NCBI GenBank assembly: GCA_963575745.1 | Contig: CAUYUJ010016693.1 | Span: 250,001-314,000 of the forward strand | Reading direction: 5' to 3' | Length of the DNA: 64,000 bases | Source of the DNA: Prorocentrum cordatum | Taxonomy: Eukaryota > Sar > Dinophyceae > Prorocentrales > Prorocentraceae | Part shown: one piece after another, positions 21,013-29,844 of the stretch | Numbering within the stretch: the stretch's first letter is position 1 | How the letters are laid out: each line of letters opens with the position of its first letter | Position numbers and translations under genes: made by a program | Notes under the pieces: model-generated | What the model was told of the DNA's origin: nothing | Databases searched by the model: none | What the model saw: the letters and a program-made list of their open reading frames with translations, nothing else

Positions 21013-21775
21013 TTAAACAAAAAGACTGGACAATGCAATCGTCTTAGAACTGCCATGAGCGCGATCGAAGCAACGAGCAAGGGCCTTGCACAAAGCAGGA
21101 GGATACTGCTGAGCGGCTTTTGTTTTAAAGCCGCCTCCTTGGGCGAGGCCATGAATTGATGTGTGCTTTTTGTCCGTGCGAGAGCAAAGCTTGCCACGGC
21201 ACTCGCGAGCGACGGACTGCAGAGAGACGCGATCCCCTAAAATTCTGGTCGGCTTCTTCCACGGCGCCCCCCATTGGCACATGTCCGTATACACGAGCTG
21301 GCTAGAACACCATGCGGCAGCTTTTTTGAGACGAGGCAGCAGCCAGAGACGTGAACGCGCAGGGTTCTCCAGCGCCACTGGGCGCTGGAGCAAGCGCATC
21401 AACTCAAAAATACTGCAACAGAAACCGGCAAGAATATTACCAATTCGAATGGCTTGCACATCGGCAGGATGGGTGACCTCAGGAAGCCCCATCAGATGCT
21501 GGTCAGATCGGAGCCGCGACGGGAGCATTGGTCCAGCCTGACCCAGCTCTCGCAGCGGCCCTGTGTCCCTGGCCCTCGTCCACGTCTGGCAAGGCGTCCC
21601 CATGAAGACTCCCCAGACCTGTCCGGCCAGGATCCAGCCTCTCACGAGCTTCTGGGCCTTCCGCGCTGAAGGTCCCAGGCAGGCCCACGGCAGATGTCCC
21701 ACTCGAGCACGACGAAGCCCCTCTCGCGAAGCGCCCGCGAGAGCCCGCCATGCCCGCTGAACAGCTCTAGAAAGA
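21013..21775 (-). pseudogene. Cytosine-type DNA methyltransferase domain of the retroelement, one frameshift
   Basis: The N-terminal part, in the RT frame (21645-21775), reads FLELFSGHGGLSRALRERG then VLEWDICRGPAWDL. This matches the SAM-binding motif I (FSG-G) and an acidic motif II. The remainder lies in another frame (21013-21702) with GVFMGTPCQTWTRARD (Pro-Cys of motif IV), RIGNILAG, ALENPARSRLW (Glu-Asn-Pro of the motif VI position), DMCQWGAPWKKP and QYPPALCKALA. PCQ plus ENP places it with cytosine-5 methyltransferase-like enzymes rather than the adenine (Dam-like) enzymes of classical DIRS elements. The two halves meet at about 21660, where a one-base shift separates them. Its probable role is to methylate element or host DNA, but that is inference. 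It is the last gene before repeat B1. Confidence 0.7.
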
Positions 21776-22950
21776 CCTGCGGCTGGACCAGGCGGGCACC
21801 CCGGCTGGCCAAGGCGCGAGCGAAGGCCTCGCGAGGCAAGTCGGCAGCTGCGCCGCCGCCTCGACCGCCCTCGCGCGGACGCCTGGGGACAGCCGCTGCA
21901 GCTGCTCGCCCACGCGCCCCTCCTTCTGGCAGCGCCTCACGCTGGTGTCGCAGTGCCAGCGACCTCTCAGCTTGATCTCCTGCAGCGTCCGCAGCTGGCG
22001 CGCTCGATCGTGGCTGGGCCCGCTGTGTCTCAGCATATACAGCTCCGGGCCCAGAGCCTGGACCCCTGCGCGCCCGGCCGCCTCCCGAAACTGGACCACC
22101 TGGTCGGCGTGCCTGAATGCGAACAGCGGCTGCCTGGCCGGCGTCTCCCTCTTGAGGTAGGCGAGCACGGGCACAAGGAAGCGGAACAGCGGCAGATCGA
22201 ACACCACGGTCTCGTCGAACTCCCTTGTCTTGCTGCTGATCTCCTCCTCGCTCGGGTGCAGCACGATCGCCCAGTTCCCCACGTGGGTCCCTGGCACAGG
22301 CGGCGCGAGCATCTCGGCGGTAACCCGCTGCAGCTCGCTGGGGCGCAGGTAGCAGTGGAAGGTGATGATCGTCCACGCCGCCATCGCCCAGTAGCCGGTC
22401 AGCAGCAGCTCCAGCGCGATCAGCGCGACGACCTCCCACGGCAGCGGCAGCCGCGCCCGCCCAGGGGCGAGCCGCTTCCAGCCTTTCAAGGCCTGCGCCG
22501 AGCGCGGAAGGGAGAGCCCTCCCGACTTTGCGAACTGCGGCCGGAAGTACTTCACCGCCGCTAGCCCCTTGGTGCCCCTCTGCGCCAGCTCCCCGAACGT
22601 GTACTCCTGGTCCATCCAGCTGGCGACCACGAAGTCCGTCTCGTCGTCGCCCGGCTCCGCCTGCAGGGAGCCCACCGGACGCAACCGCAGCCACATGCGA
22701 AGGATGTCCTGCCACAGCGCGTCGTACTGGGCCACGGTCTTCGGAGTCACCGACGCCCGCTGCAGCAGCGATCCAAGGCCTCGGAGCGCCGCCCGACGAG
22801 CAGCAGCCGTAGCTCCCTGCCCGCGCCTCGCAGCTCGCGCCATCTTGCGGCTCCGGGCCGCGGGTGGTGGCGGCGTCTGCTGCTCCTGGCGCGACTGGGC
22901 CGCGACTGCACTCAGGTGCCGCCCCCTCCGAGGCTGAGGCCGCCCCGCCA
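21767..22950 (-). CDS. Tyrosine recombinase (integrase) of the retroelement
   Basis: Catalyses circle integration in YR retroelements. An N-terminal helical domain around SVTPKTVAQYDALWQDI suits the SAM-like DNA-binding region. The catalytic domain has box I Arg in YLRPSELQRV, box II in LYMLRHSGPSHD (Arg and His kept; the usual first His is Tyr) and a later GRWHCDTSVRRCQKEGR. In tyrosine recombinases the nucleophilic Tyr lies nine residues after the second His/Trp. Here Trp+9 is Cys (TGC at 21931-21929), one base from TAC. The frame is +1 relative to RT/RNase H, and no ATG lies at the domain border, so expression would need frameshifting, splicing or a corrected indel. The frame stops at 21767, just inside the methyltransferase start. 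Domain call is firm; activity is doubtful. Confidence 0.8.
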
Positions 22951-23149
22951 GCGGACCGCCTCGCCGCAGGGCGCGCGGGCCGGCGGGCGCCCCGAAGAAC
23001 GCCGACGGCAGGCTCGCGGACGGCCAGCTCGGCGAGCTCGAGGCCGGCGCTGCGGCAGTCGGCCTGCTGGCTGCTGCGCCCGGCGTCCCGGACGGCCCAC
23101 TGCTCGATGCCCTCGGCAGTGTCCGCCGTGCCGCTGTCGAGCCAAACCC

Positions 23150-25397
23150 CGAGGGGGATGCGGCGGCGCGACGGCGCATCGGCGACGTTCCGCTCAGACG
23201 GAATCCAGCGCACCGAGGCCTGCACCGCGCCCGCCAGGCACCAGGCGGCCCATTGCCGGGCGACGCGGAGGACTCCCCCGGCTGAGGAGCGGCCCTTCTC
23301 CATAGCACACACGAGCCCCATGTTATCGCAAAGGAAGAGGATACGCTTACCGAAAGACTTCGAGTCGCGAAGTGCGTGCCTAAGAGAGTGAACGAGCGCC
23401 CGACCTTCGAGGACGATGATCTTCTCGGACCGGGCCCACCCTCCGCTCGACACGACCTGCCACCTCCCCCCGTACAGTTTTTCCTCCACCTCCGGGACCT
23501 TCCACAAGTTACCCTCAGGATCCTCCACCGCCTCCTCCGGCGACACGACGTGCTCCACCTCCGGCGACACGACGAAATCGGCGATCGGCTCGACCTTCGC
23601 GGTGTCGGCGGTCGGCGGGTCGCTCTGCTCGAAGAGGCAGTCGCGAGGTCGCGAAGCAGTTGCTCGTCGAAATCGCCACCTCTCCCCGTACCTCCCAGCA
23701 CCACGAATGGCTCCCAGGTCGGCCTCCTTCTGGCACACGCCCCTCCCCTCCTCGCTAGCGTCGCTCGCGTAGACCCTGGGAGACCAGGTGGCCCAGAGAT
23801 CAGCCCAGGCGAGGGGGATCAGGGAGGCGGCCCAACGAAGCTCACGGCGGACAGACGGCGGCAGCTTCATCACCCGATCGAAGTACTTCCTCGAGAAGGC
23901 ATACACATAACTAAATACGGCCAAGAGCGGGCGCCTCGACATAGCAATGAACGCGAAGTGGCCAGCAACCCTCCCTACTTGTCGTCCCGAAGCGCGCCCA
24001 CGAGCAAGCAAACCCTGGATCCCAAGACGAAGCCTCCAAGCACGACGACTCTTCGGCCTCGCAGCTCCCCGCTCACCGTCGAAGACCCAACCCAGCTGCT
24101 CAGACACAGAGGCGGGAAGATCAGGATCGTGAAGAGGGAGCCCCGCGCTGCTCAAGGCCTCTTGGGCCGACCTCAGGAGGGCCGCAGGCCTGTCAGGATC
24201 CACACCAAAGGAAATGAAATTGTCAACATAGGCTGTGTAGGCCCCGTCCTGGATGGGAGGCGTCGGCATACCATCGACCACTTCGGGAACGTTCTCAAAA
24301 CCTCCCTTCTGGAGTAAGATATTTCTGTGCACTTTCTGGCAAAAGTCTAGCGCATGCGTCCAGCCCATGGGCAAGACGGCCAAGCACGGGCGCGCCCAAG
24401 CGCGGCCTGGAACTGGGCGCCCGCCCAGCTCACGTACTCCGAGCTGCGCTGCCCGAAGCCGCGGGAGCGCGAAGAGGTGCCGGAGCTCCGGCGGCAGGCC
24501 CATGTTGTAGAAGGCGTCCGCTATGTCGACTCCCGCCGTCCACAGCACCTCGCCCGGCGCCAGCTCGATGGAGCTGAAGCTGCCCCCCGACGCCAGGCTG
24601 GTCTTGTCGGGCTCCGCGAACCCGAAGTTGCTGCCCCTGCAATCAATCACCAGGCGCTGGCGACCATCCTTCTTCCAAACGGTGAATAGACCGACTTCCT
24701 CAAAATTGCCCTCATCGACCCTGAACTCCAGCATGCCCCCGTCCCTCATCCTCTCGACGAAGGACAGGTAGGCCGCGGGCTGCCGCAGCACTGGATCCAG
24801 GTAAGGGCGCGCGAAGCCAGCCTCCTCCTTAAAAATCTCGGCGCTTTGAATTGGCAAAACCTTCGAAGTGATGAACCTTCGCACGATGTCTGGACCGTCG
24901 GCTCCCAACAGCTGACTCAGGGGCACAGGCGTACCGCCCACAGCTGGCAGAGACACGAGGTCGTGCGCGAAGGGGGCCACCGTGACGGGCTCGCCGTCGG
25001 AGTAGCCGGCGCCAACCTGGAGCTCCTGGAGGGCCACCTCGGTCGACAAGTCTGGAGGAATGGAGCCCATCGCCGCACAGCTTTCGGCGAGATGCTCCAG
25101 GCAAAGTTGCTGCATCCTGTTGGGCTCCTGGCCAGCACGGCGCGGCGGGTCATCAGAGCCGGCATCCAGCTGGTTGAGCGCCACTACTAGCTCGGCCACG
25201 AGCTCACCCTGCAGCGTCCCGTTGGCGCGGCGACGCCGCGCTGCGCGACCGCCGCTGCCGCCGGGGGCAGCCTGCGCGCGACACCAGTCAGGGACTGGCA
25301 AGGGCAGGAGCGACCGCTGCATGTGGTCGTCACCTCCGCCCACCACCTCTTCTGCATCACCCCCGGGTCGAGGCAGTCCCGGGGGCGGGCCCAGCAT
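23150..25397 (-). CDS. Reverse transcriptase-RNase H (pol) of the retroelement
   Basis: RT boxes in order: VWKKDGRQRLVIDCRGSN (24680-24627), GVDIADAFYNM with the motif A Asp (about 24530), LPMGWTHALDFCQ motif B (about 24374), and YVDN in place of YxDD as motif C (24230-24219). A DIRS-type RNase H follows with YASDAS (Asp, ~23770), VLEGRALVHSLRHAL (Glu, ~23408), LFLCDNMGLV (Asp, ~23327) and IPSERNVADAPSRR (Asp, ~23180). The frame is open from 25790 and overlaps the gag gene by about 600 bases in the -1 phase. The coherent text starts near TMLGPPPGLPRPGGD, whose Met is at 25397. A -1 frameshift from gag is therefore the likely route, but I found no clear slippery heptamer. G- and C-runs lie near 25405-25455. 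Frame continuity ends at about 23150. Confidence 0.85.
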
Positions 25398-26815
25398 CGT
25401 GACTTCGGGGGAGGAGCGTCCCGGCCGCCCTTGTTGGCCTTCTGCTCCCCCCTCAGCTTCCTCGCGTTCTTCTTGATGCTGTGGATCCGCTCCAGCTCCT
25501 TCGACACCGAATCGAGCAGCTCGGGGCACACCATCGAGGGAGACCTCGAGCCTCCCATGAACGCGAATGCCTCCTCCAGGGGCATCCGCATGTTGTGCTG
25601 CTGCTGCTCCGCGCTCCTGTCGTCCCAGTAGTGCTCGATGAGCTGGAGCTTCCTGTAGCCGAGCTCCGCGCTCGCCAAGTTGTAGACGTCCAGGTGATCG
25701 GCCGAGCCCATGGCCTCGATCATCTTGGAGAGTGTCTCGTGCATGTCCACCCCGAAGTCGGTCGGGTTCAGCTTGCGCTTTGACTTCCACATCTCATGAT
25801 GGAGGACCGGGCCCCCCTCCTTCACCTGGTACTTGGCACACCACTGCGCCGTCCTCGGCGGGGCGACGGCGAACCCCGGGACGGCTTCCTCGCGGCAGAG
25901 CTGCACCACCTCGCGCCACTCCCGAGAGCTGCCGCCTGGTTGCCCGGCTCCCGGCGGGATCTCGAGCGTGCGCGCGTCGCTCCCGCGGTACTCCTGCATG
26001 AACCACGGGATCTCGCTGTCCTGCAGCAGCACCGCGCTGGCTCCGGCGCCGCCGGCGAGCGTGAGAAGCCCGCGGCGCCCCGCGCGGCCCACGAGGGTCG
26101 CTCCGCCCGGCACCCCGACGGCCACCCTCGTGCCGAACGACACGGCGCCGTCGACGTCCTCGGCGGCCACCCAGTGCCAGCCTGGTGCGGGCTCCCCGCT
26201 CGGCTGCGGCGCAACCGCCACGGTGTCTGGCACCGCCGGCGCCCGACCCGCTGGAGCAGCGGCCGCCCCGGGGGCGGGGGCCACGACGGCTGGGGCCGCG
26301 GCTGCCGGCGCCGGCGCGGCCGCGGCCGCCGGTGGGGCTGGCGGGGCCGCCCCAGGAAGCGCCAGCTCGCCCGGGGCCGCTGCCGCGGGGCACGCTCCGG
26401 CCACGCCGACCAGCGGGGGGACCACGATCGACGGGTCCGCCAGCGGCATGCTGCCCGCCGGCGCGCCTGCACAGTTCACCGCGGACAGCGTGAGGAGGAA
26501 GGGCCCGTCGGGCAGCGGCCCGTACCCCAGCGCTGCCCCGCGGCGGAGGGCGCTCCAGATCTCGGCCGCCGTGGGCAGGCGGCGGAACCTGTAGACCCGG
26601 TTCTCTGGGATGCCTCCAGCCCTGCCGCCCTGCCCGTGCACGAAGTGGACCTCCATCACGTCCGCGTCTGGATTCGTGGTCTCGCCGTAGTCGTCGAAGT
26701 CCGGGGTCATCACGTACCCCGAACGAAATATGTCCAGTCGCTCATGGTACAGAGCGGGGCCTCCCACTCGATACCTGGTCAGGTGGAAACCTCCAGCCAG
26801 CGGCCCAGCAGCCAT
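25187..26815 (-). CDS. Gag-like protein of the retroelement (~542 aa)
   Basis: Starts MAAGPLAGGFHLTRYRV; this Met sits two bases after the stop of the upstream small gene (TGA-AG-ATG). An N-terminal globular part (LTRYRVGGPALYHERLDIF) is followed by an Ala/Pro-rich linker at about residues 138-200. Next come a conserved middle (GWHWVAAEDVDGAVSFGTRV, EIPWFMQEYRGSDARTLEIP) and a C-terminal helical basic tail (ELERIHSIKKNARKLRGEQK). The same parts in the same order are found, frameshifted, at 55.9-57.3 kb, which shows the protein is a conserved component. Position upstream of RT argues for a capsid or nucleoprotein role. No CCHC zinc knuckle is seen. The assignment as gag is by position, not by motif. 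Confidence 0.7.
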   Translation of the reverse strand: MAAGPLAGGFHLTRYRVGGPALYHERLDIFRSGYVMTPDFDDYGETTNPDADVMEVHFVHGQGGRAGGIPENRVYRFRRLPTAAEIWSALRRGAALGYGPLPDGPFLLTLSAVNCAGAPAGSMPLADPSIVVPPLVGVAGACPAAAAPGELALPGAAPPAPPAAAAAPAPAAAAPAVVAPAPGAAAAPAGRAPAVPDTVAVAPQPSGEPAPGWHWVAAEDVDGAVSFGTRVAVGVPGGATLVGRAGRRGLLTLAGGAGASAVLLQDSEIPWFMQEYRGSDARTLEIPPGAGQPGGSSREWREVVQLCREEAVPGFAVAPPRTAQWCAKYQVKEGGPVLHHEMWKSKRKLNPTDFGVDMHETLSKMIEAMGSADHLDVYNLASAELGYRKLQLIEHYWDDRSAEQQQHNMRMPLEEAFAFMGGSRSPSMVCPELLDSVSKELERIHSIKKNARKLRGEQKANKGGRDAPPPKSRCWARPRDCLDPGVMQKRWWAEVTTTCSGRSCPCQSLTGVARRLPPAAAAVAQRGVAAPTGRCRVSSWPS

Positions 26816-26817
26816 CT

Positions 26818-27228
26818 TCAATGGACGGCGACACCCGGCGTCCTGCGGAAGGCCTTGGCCTGCTCCAGCGCGAGGTGCGCGAGGTCGCCGCCCGCCGGCG
26901 CACTGTCCACCTCCACGGGCGCCGCGGCGGGCGCTGCAAGCGCTCTCGGGCGAGGCCGCAAGGCCCACGAGACGGCTGCGGCCCCGAGCACGGCGCCCAG
27001 GAGGAGCGAGAGGCCAGCCACCCAGGCCAGCTGGGCCCCGGGGCACCCCGGGGTGGCGACGGCCGCCAGGGTGCCCTCGCCGCTGGGGCACGTGCACTGC
27101 AGCGCCGGGCAGTGCAAGGCCGGACTGCACCAGCAGTCCGGGCAGTCGGCCACCGAGGCCCGGACGACGAAGGCGGTGGTCAGCGCCTGCCCCACGTCGT
27201 GGAGCAGCCTCACCAGCCCGGCCTCCAT
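26818..27228 (-). CDS. Small Cys-rich single-helix membrane protein (136 aa), first gene of the retroelement
   Basis: Start at 27228, 16 bases inside repeat A1, with the sequence MEAGLVRLLHDVGQ. Residues 29-47 hold six Cys (CPDCWCSPALHCPALQC and following TC), with a seventh at 62. Residues 67-90 form one hydrophobic helix (LAWVAGLSLLLGAVLGAAAV), and an Ala/Pro/Arg-rich tail ends LEQAKAFRRTPGVAVH. There is no cleavable signal peptide, so a metal- or disulphide-rich head with a single anchor is the simplest picture. A diverged counterpart (CPEC, then CVCG and a helix) lies at the same place in the second element, so selection has kept it. Function unknown. Its stop is two bases before the gag ATG, suggesting coupled translation. 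Confidence 0.65.
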   Translation of the reverse strand: MEAGLVRLLHDVGQALTTAFVVRASVADCPDCWCSPALHCPALQCTCPSGEGTLAAVATPGCPGAQLAWVAGLSLLLGAVLGAAAVSWALRPRPRALAAPAAAPVEVDSAPAGGDLAHLALEQAKAFRRTPGVAVH

Positions 27229-27244
27229 CCCCTGGCAAGGTCTC

Positions 27245-27365
27245 AGCGCAACAAAGAGACCTCAAATGGCCATGGAATGGCAAAGGAATGCTGCACGGAT
27301 CCATGGCCCTGAAATGCGGCCTCTCCTGCTGTGGCGTCTGGCAATCATCAACGAAGTAGTGGGCA
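27245..27365 (-). repeat. Split direct repeat A1 (5' terminus)
   Basis: 121 bp, identical to 20675-20795. The outer edge (27365) abuts the purine microsatellite; the inner edge is 16 bases from the first start codon. By analogy with YR elements it should hold the promoter and recombination site, which is not visible directly. Confidence 0.93.
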
Positions 27366-27475
27366 GGAGGACGACGAGGCGAGGAGGAGGATGATGTCGA
27401 GGAGGAGGAGGAGGAGGAGGAAGAGGAGGCGAGAAGGAGGGGAACGACGACGACGACGACGAGCAGGAGCTCACA
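27366..27475. repeat. (GGA)n/(GAC)n microsatellite, right flank of the insertion
   Basis: GGAGGACGACGAGG and further GGA and GAC triplets mirror the left flank. Confidence 0.85.
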
Positions 27476-28015
27476 AATGCCGCGCTGTGCGGCGAAAACT
27501 GAAACTGAAACCACGGAGGCCTCGAGCCGCCCCCTTCGGCTGCAGCACCAGGCTCCCGGCGCCAGGGACGCACGCGAGAAGCTCGAGCCAAGATGTCCAC
27601 GGACAGGCTTCGAGGGGGAAAAGGAGGAACAGGAGGAGGACGTTTGGGAGAAGGAGCCCCTCTCGGGAAAGCGAGAGGAGGAGGAAGTCCCTAACACCCG
27701 CAGGTCTGAGTTGTTCCAAGCCGCGGCCCCAGCGAGGTCCCAACCGCTTCCTAGGAGGGAGATGATGTCCCGGATTCATGCTTGGTGGCCCCCGGGCCCG
27801 AAAACGGTCCACAGAGGCCGTAATCGACAAAACGCCGGTGGGAATGGCGCTCAGCGATGCGAAACGACGAGCGGCAGAAAGGGGCGCACTGGGTGCGCAC
27901 CAAGGCTGCCTCAGGCTCTCAGAGACGGGGCCCGGGTGCCCACACTCCCGGGGTCCTGGCAGCAATCTCGGGGGGACAGGATGTGCGGCGCGCCGAGGGG
28001 GAGAGTGAGAGCGGG
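27476..28015. other. Purine-rich DNA, no supported gene
   Basis: Open on both strands (for example 27477-28067 plus), with Glu/Arg/Gly-rich text that follows composition. Confidence 0.35.
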
Positions 28016-28160
28016 CAGGCCTTCTCAGAAGGCGGCGGGGCTTCTCACAAGCCCTCGGTCCTTCTGAGGACTACTCTGTGGCCCTTGTGGAGCAGGCTCC
28101 GGAAGCTTCTCAGATGGCTGGAGGCTCCTGAGCCTTCTGAGAAAACCCGCCGTCTGCATA
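28015..28160. repeat. CCTTCTCAGAAGG palindrome cluster (locus 1)
   Basis: GGCCTTCTCAGAAGG, GGCTTCTCACAAGCC, GAAGCTTCTCAGA and GCCTTCTGAGAAAA follow one another. The same kind of cluster occurs at 30.40 and 59.24 kb. Confidence 0.7.
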
Positions 28161-28199
28161 TCCTCCTGGTCATGCTGCCGACAGGAGGAGACGGAGGAT

Positions 28200-28320
28200 A
28201 CGGGGAATGAGGGGGGAACAAGGCAGGAGGAGGAGGAAGCGGAAGAGGAGGAGGAGGAGGAGGAAAGGAGGGGAAGGGGGAGGAGGAGGGGGAGGAGGAG
28301 AGAAGGAGTAGGGGAAGGGG
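28200..28320. repeat. (GGA)n microsatellite
   Basis: Interrupted GGA triplets with GGGG patches. Confidence 0.85.
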
Positions 28321-28524
28321 GGTGGTCTCAACCCGACTCTGGCCTGGCCTCTGGACAGCGACCCATTGGGGTGGGTCGAAGGACGTTGCGACAAGCACTG
28401 AGAGCAGAAGTGAGTGGTTGCAGGGACACCCTGATTCGATTCTCGACGATTGTGGACATGCTGCTGTTGATCGTCGTGCTCGCACTCGCCGTCTGATTAC
28501 GGTCTGGAAGTTTTGCTCCGTGTG

Positions 28525-28835
28525 TCGCGACGGCGGCACAGGCGACACGCTATGCCCTTCGAGATGATAGCGTATCGCTCTGCCTCTCGGAGCGGGAGGT
28601 TAGTAACAGGCTCGGGGCGTCGATGCCTGGGGGACGCCACGTCGATATCAAGTCACACCGAAGCGTGGTGGGGCAGAACCTCTGGAGCGGCGCGCTAAGC
28701 AAACGTTCCTGACTGTATCGAGATCCCAAAGACGTCGATACAAACCCTCAGTATTGAAAGGCTACTTGTCAATCCAACGTCATCCGTTCCATTGATATCC
28801 GTGCTGGCGACACGATCGTGTTGCCGCTTCTGTCC
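28525..28835 (+). repeat. R2 dispersed repeat, copy 1 (~310 bp)
   Basis: Shares with 29845-30160 an ordered set of motifs: GGCGACACG, TATCGCTCTGC, CGGGAGG, AAGCAAACGTTCCTGAC, ATTGAGATCCCA-like, GTCGATACAAA, CTACTTGTCAATCC, TTCCATTG and CACGATCGTGTTGC-like. Roughly three quarters identical by eye. No open frame is conserved. Size suggests a SINE or MITE, but no terminal repeat or tRNA-like box is evident. Confidence 0.65.
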
Positions 28836-28839
28836 GTGG

Positions 28840-29840
28840 TGATACGACGGTGATGTCATTGCGTTTCGCCAGCGGGCTCATTCAGAAAGCGACTCACCGA
28901 ATTGGACGACGTGCGGGAGCGCGGAAAGTAGTCTATTTAAGCAGTTGCTTGGCAACCAAGTCAAGCAGCACAAGGAGTTACGAGCCAAAAGGGTTCTTAC
29001 CTTGGGACTGCGTAACTCTTCGACGAATGGCGACGGCTGACCGCTGTCGCAAACTGCGCACGCGAAATTAAATTATATTCATCAGGGCGTGTGCGCTTCG
29101 GGCAACACGTTGAAAACCATGGCAAATGCCACCGAGCAAACACAGGACTCTGGGGGGGGGGGCACCCGAAGCGGTAACCGTTGCATTGTGACGCCTTGCC
29201 TTCATGTAAATGGTGTTGATATTCCCATGCCGTCGTCTCGGGCGCCATCTCCACTGCGCCCATCGATGTCGTCTCCGTCGGGGTCGTCCTCCATGACCTC
29301 GCGGGAGAGTCAACGTGTCGTTGAGAGCAGCCATCCATTGTGTGTAGGCATGGCGCCGCTTAGGGACACATATCCGTGCTCCCTCTCCCTCCTCCTTCCC
29401 CTCCCCGTGTCCCACTCCGCTTTATCGTTCTCCCATGCTATGCGTCCTTCCCCACGGACCTCTCCTGGGGTGCGTTCTGGCCAGAATTTCAAGGCGAACC
29501 CAGGCAGTGCGACAAGGAAATGGTAGCAGCATCGGTAAGTAACTCTTCCTCTTCTGATTCCCTCTTGTCGCCCTCCCCTTCCCCTCCTCAGCCTCATCCA
29601 TCCCCTCCTCTGTCTCTGCCTAGAGGAAAAAACAACTACGTGAACACACATTGTCAAATGTCCGCAGGGATTTCAAAGATCGACGCTGGAGCCACCTCCC
29701 TGAGCGCTCCAAGGCCGGCGCCAGAGACGCCGCCAAGGGGATCCGGAGTTCAGAACAGATCCAAGAAATCCACGCGAAACTACGACAAGTCATGTCTTTG
29801 ACGTCTCGTCTTCTCTGACCACCCAGCTTCCGCACTCAGT
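28840..29840. other. Non-repetitive stretch between R2 copies, nothing recognised
   Basis: Short open frames occur on both strands. CTC/CCT-rich patches lie at 29375-29430 and 29555-29625. No domain. Confidence 0.35.
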
Positions 29841-29844
29841 GAGC

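Larger units (their letters stand above)
20491..27365 (-). mobile_element. Complete PAT/Ngaro-type tyrosine-recombinase retroelement with methyltransferase
   Basis: Minus-strand order: repeat A (27245-27365), small membrane-protein gene, gag-like gene, RT/RNase H, tyrosine recombinase, cytosine-type methyltransferase, then repeats B (20796-20959), A (20675-20795) and B (20491-20654). This A1-genes-B1A2-B2 layout is the split direct repeat known from PAT and Ngaro elements of the DIRS order. Those elements replicate by reverse transcription to a circle and integrate with a tyrosine recombinase, without target-site duplication. A copies are 121/121 identical and B copies 163/164, so insertion was recent. 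Reading frame changes between RNase H and recombinase, between recombinase and methyltransferase, and inside the methyltransferase. The recombinase nucleophile position is Cys. The element may therefore be a recently dead or non-autonomous copy, or carry sequencing indels or introns. Confidence 0.9.

Noticed and set aside
25400-25460. Programmed -1 slippery site between gag and pol
   Set aside because: G- and C-runs are present, but no heptamer of X-XXY-YYZ form in the gag phase could be confirmed, so no site is annotated.
25796-27394. 532-aa plus-strand open frame opposite gag
   Set aside because: Antisense shadow of the gag-like gene in GC-rich DNA. The minus-strand reading has the conserved counterpart at 55.9-57.3 kb.
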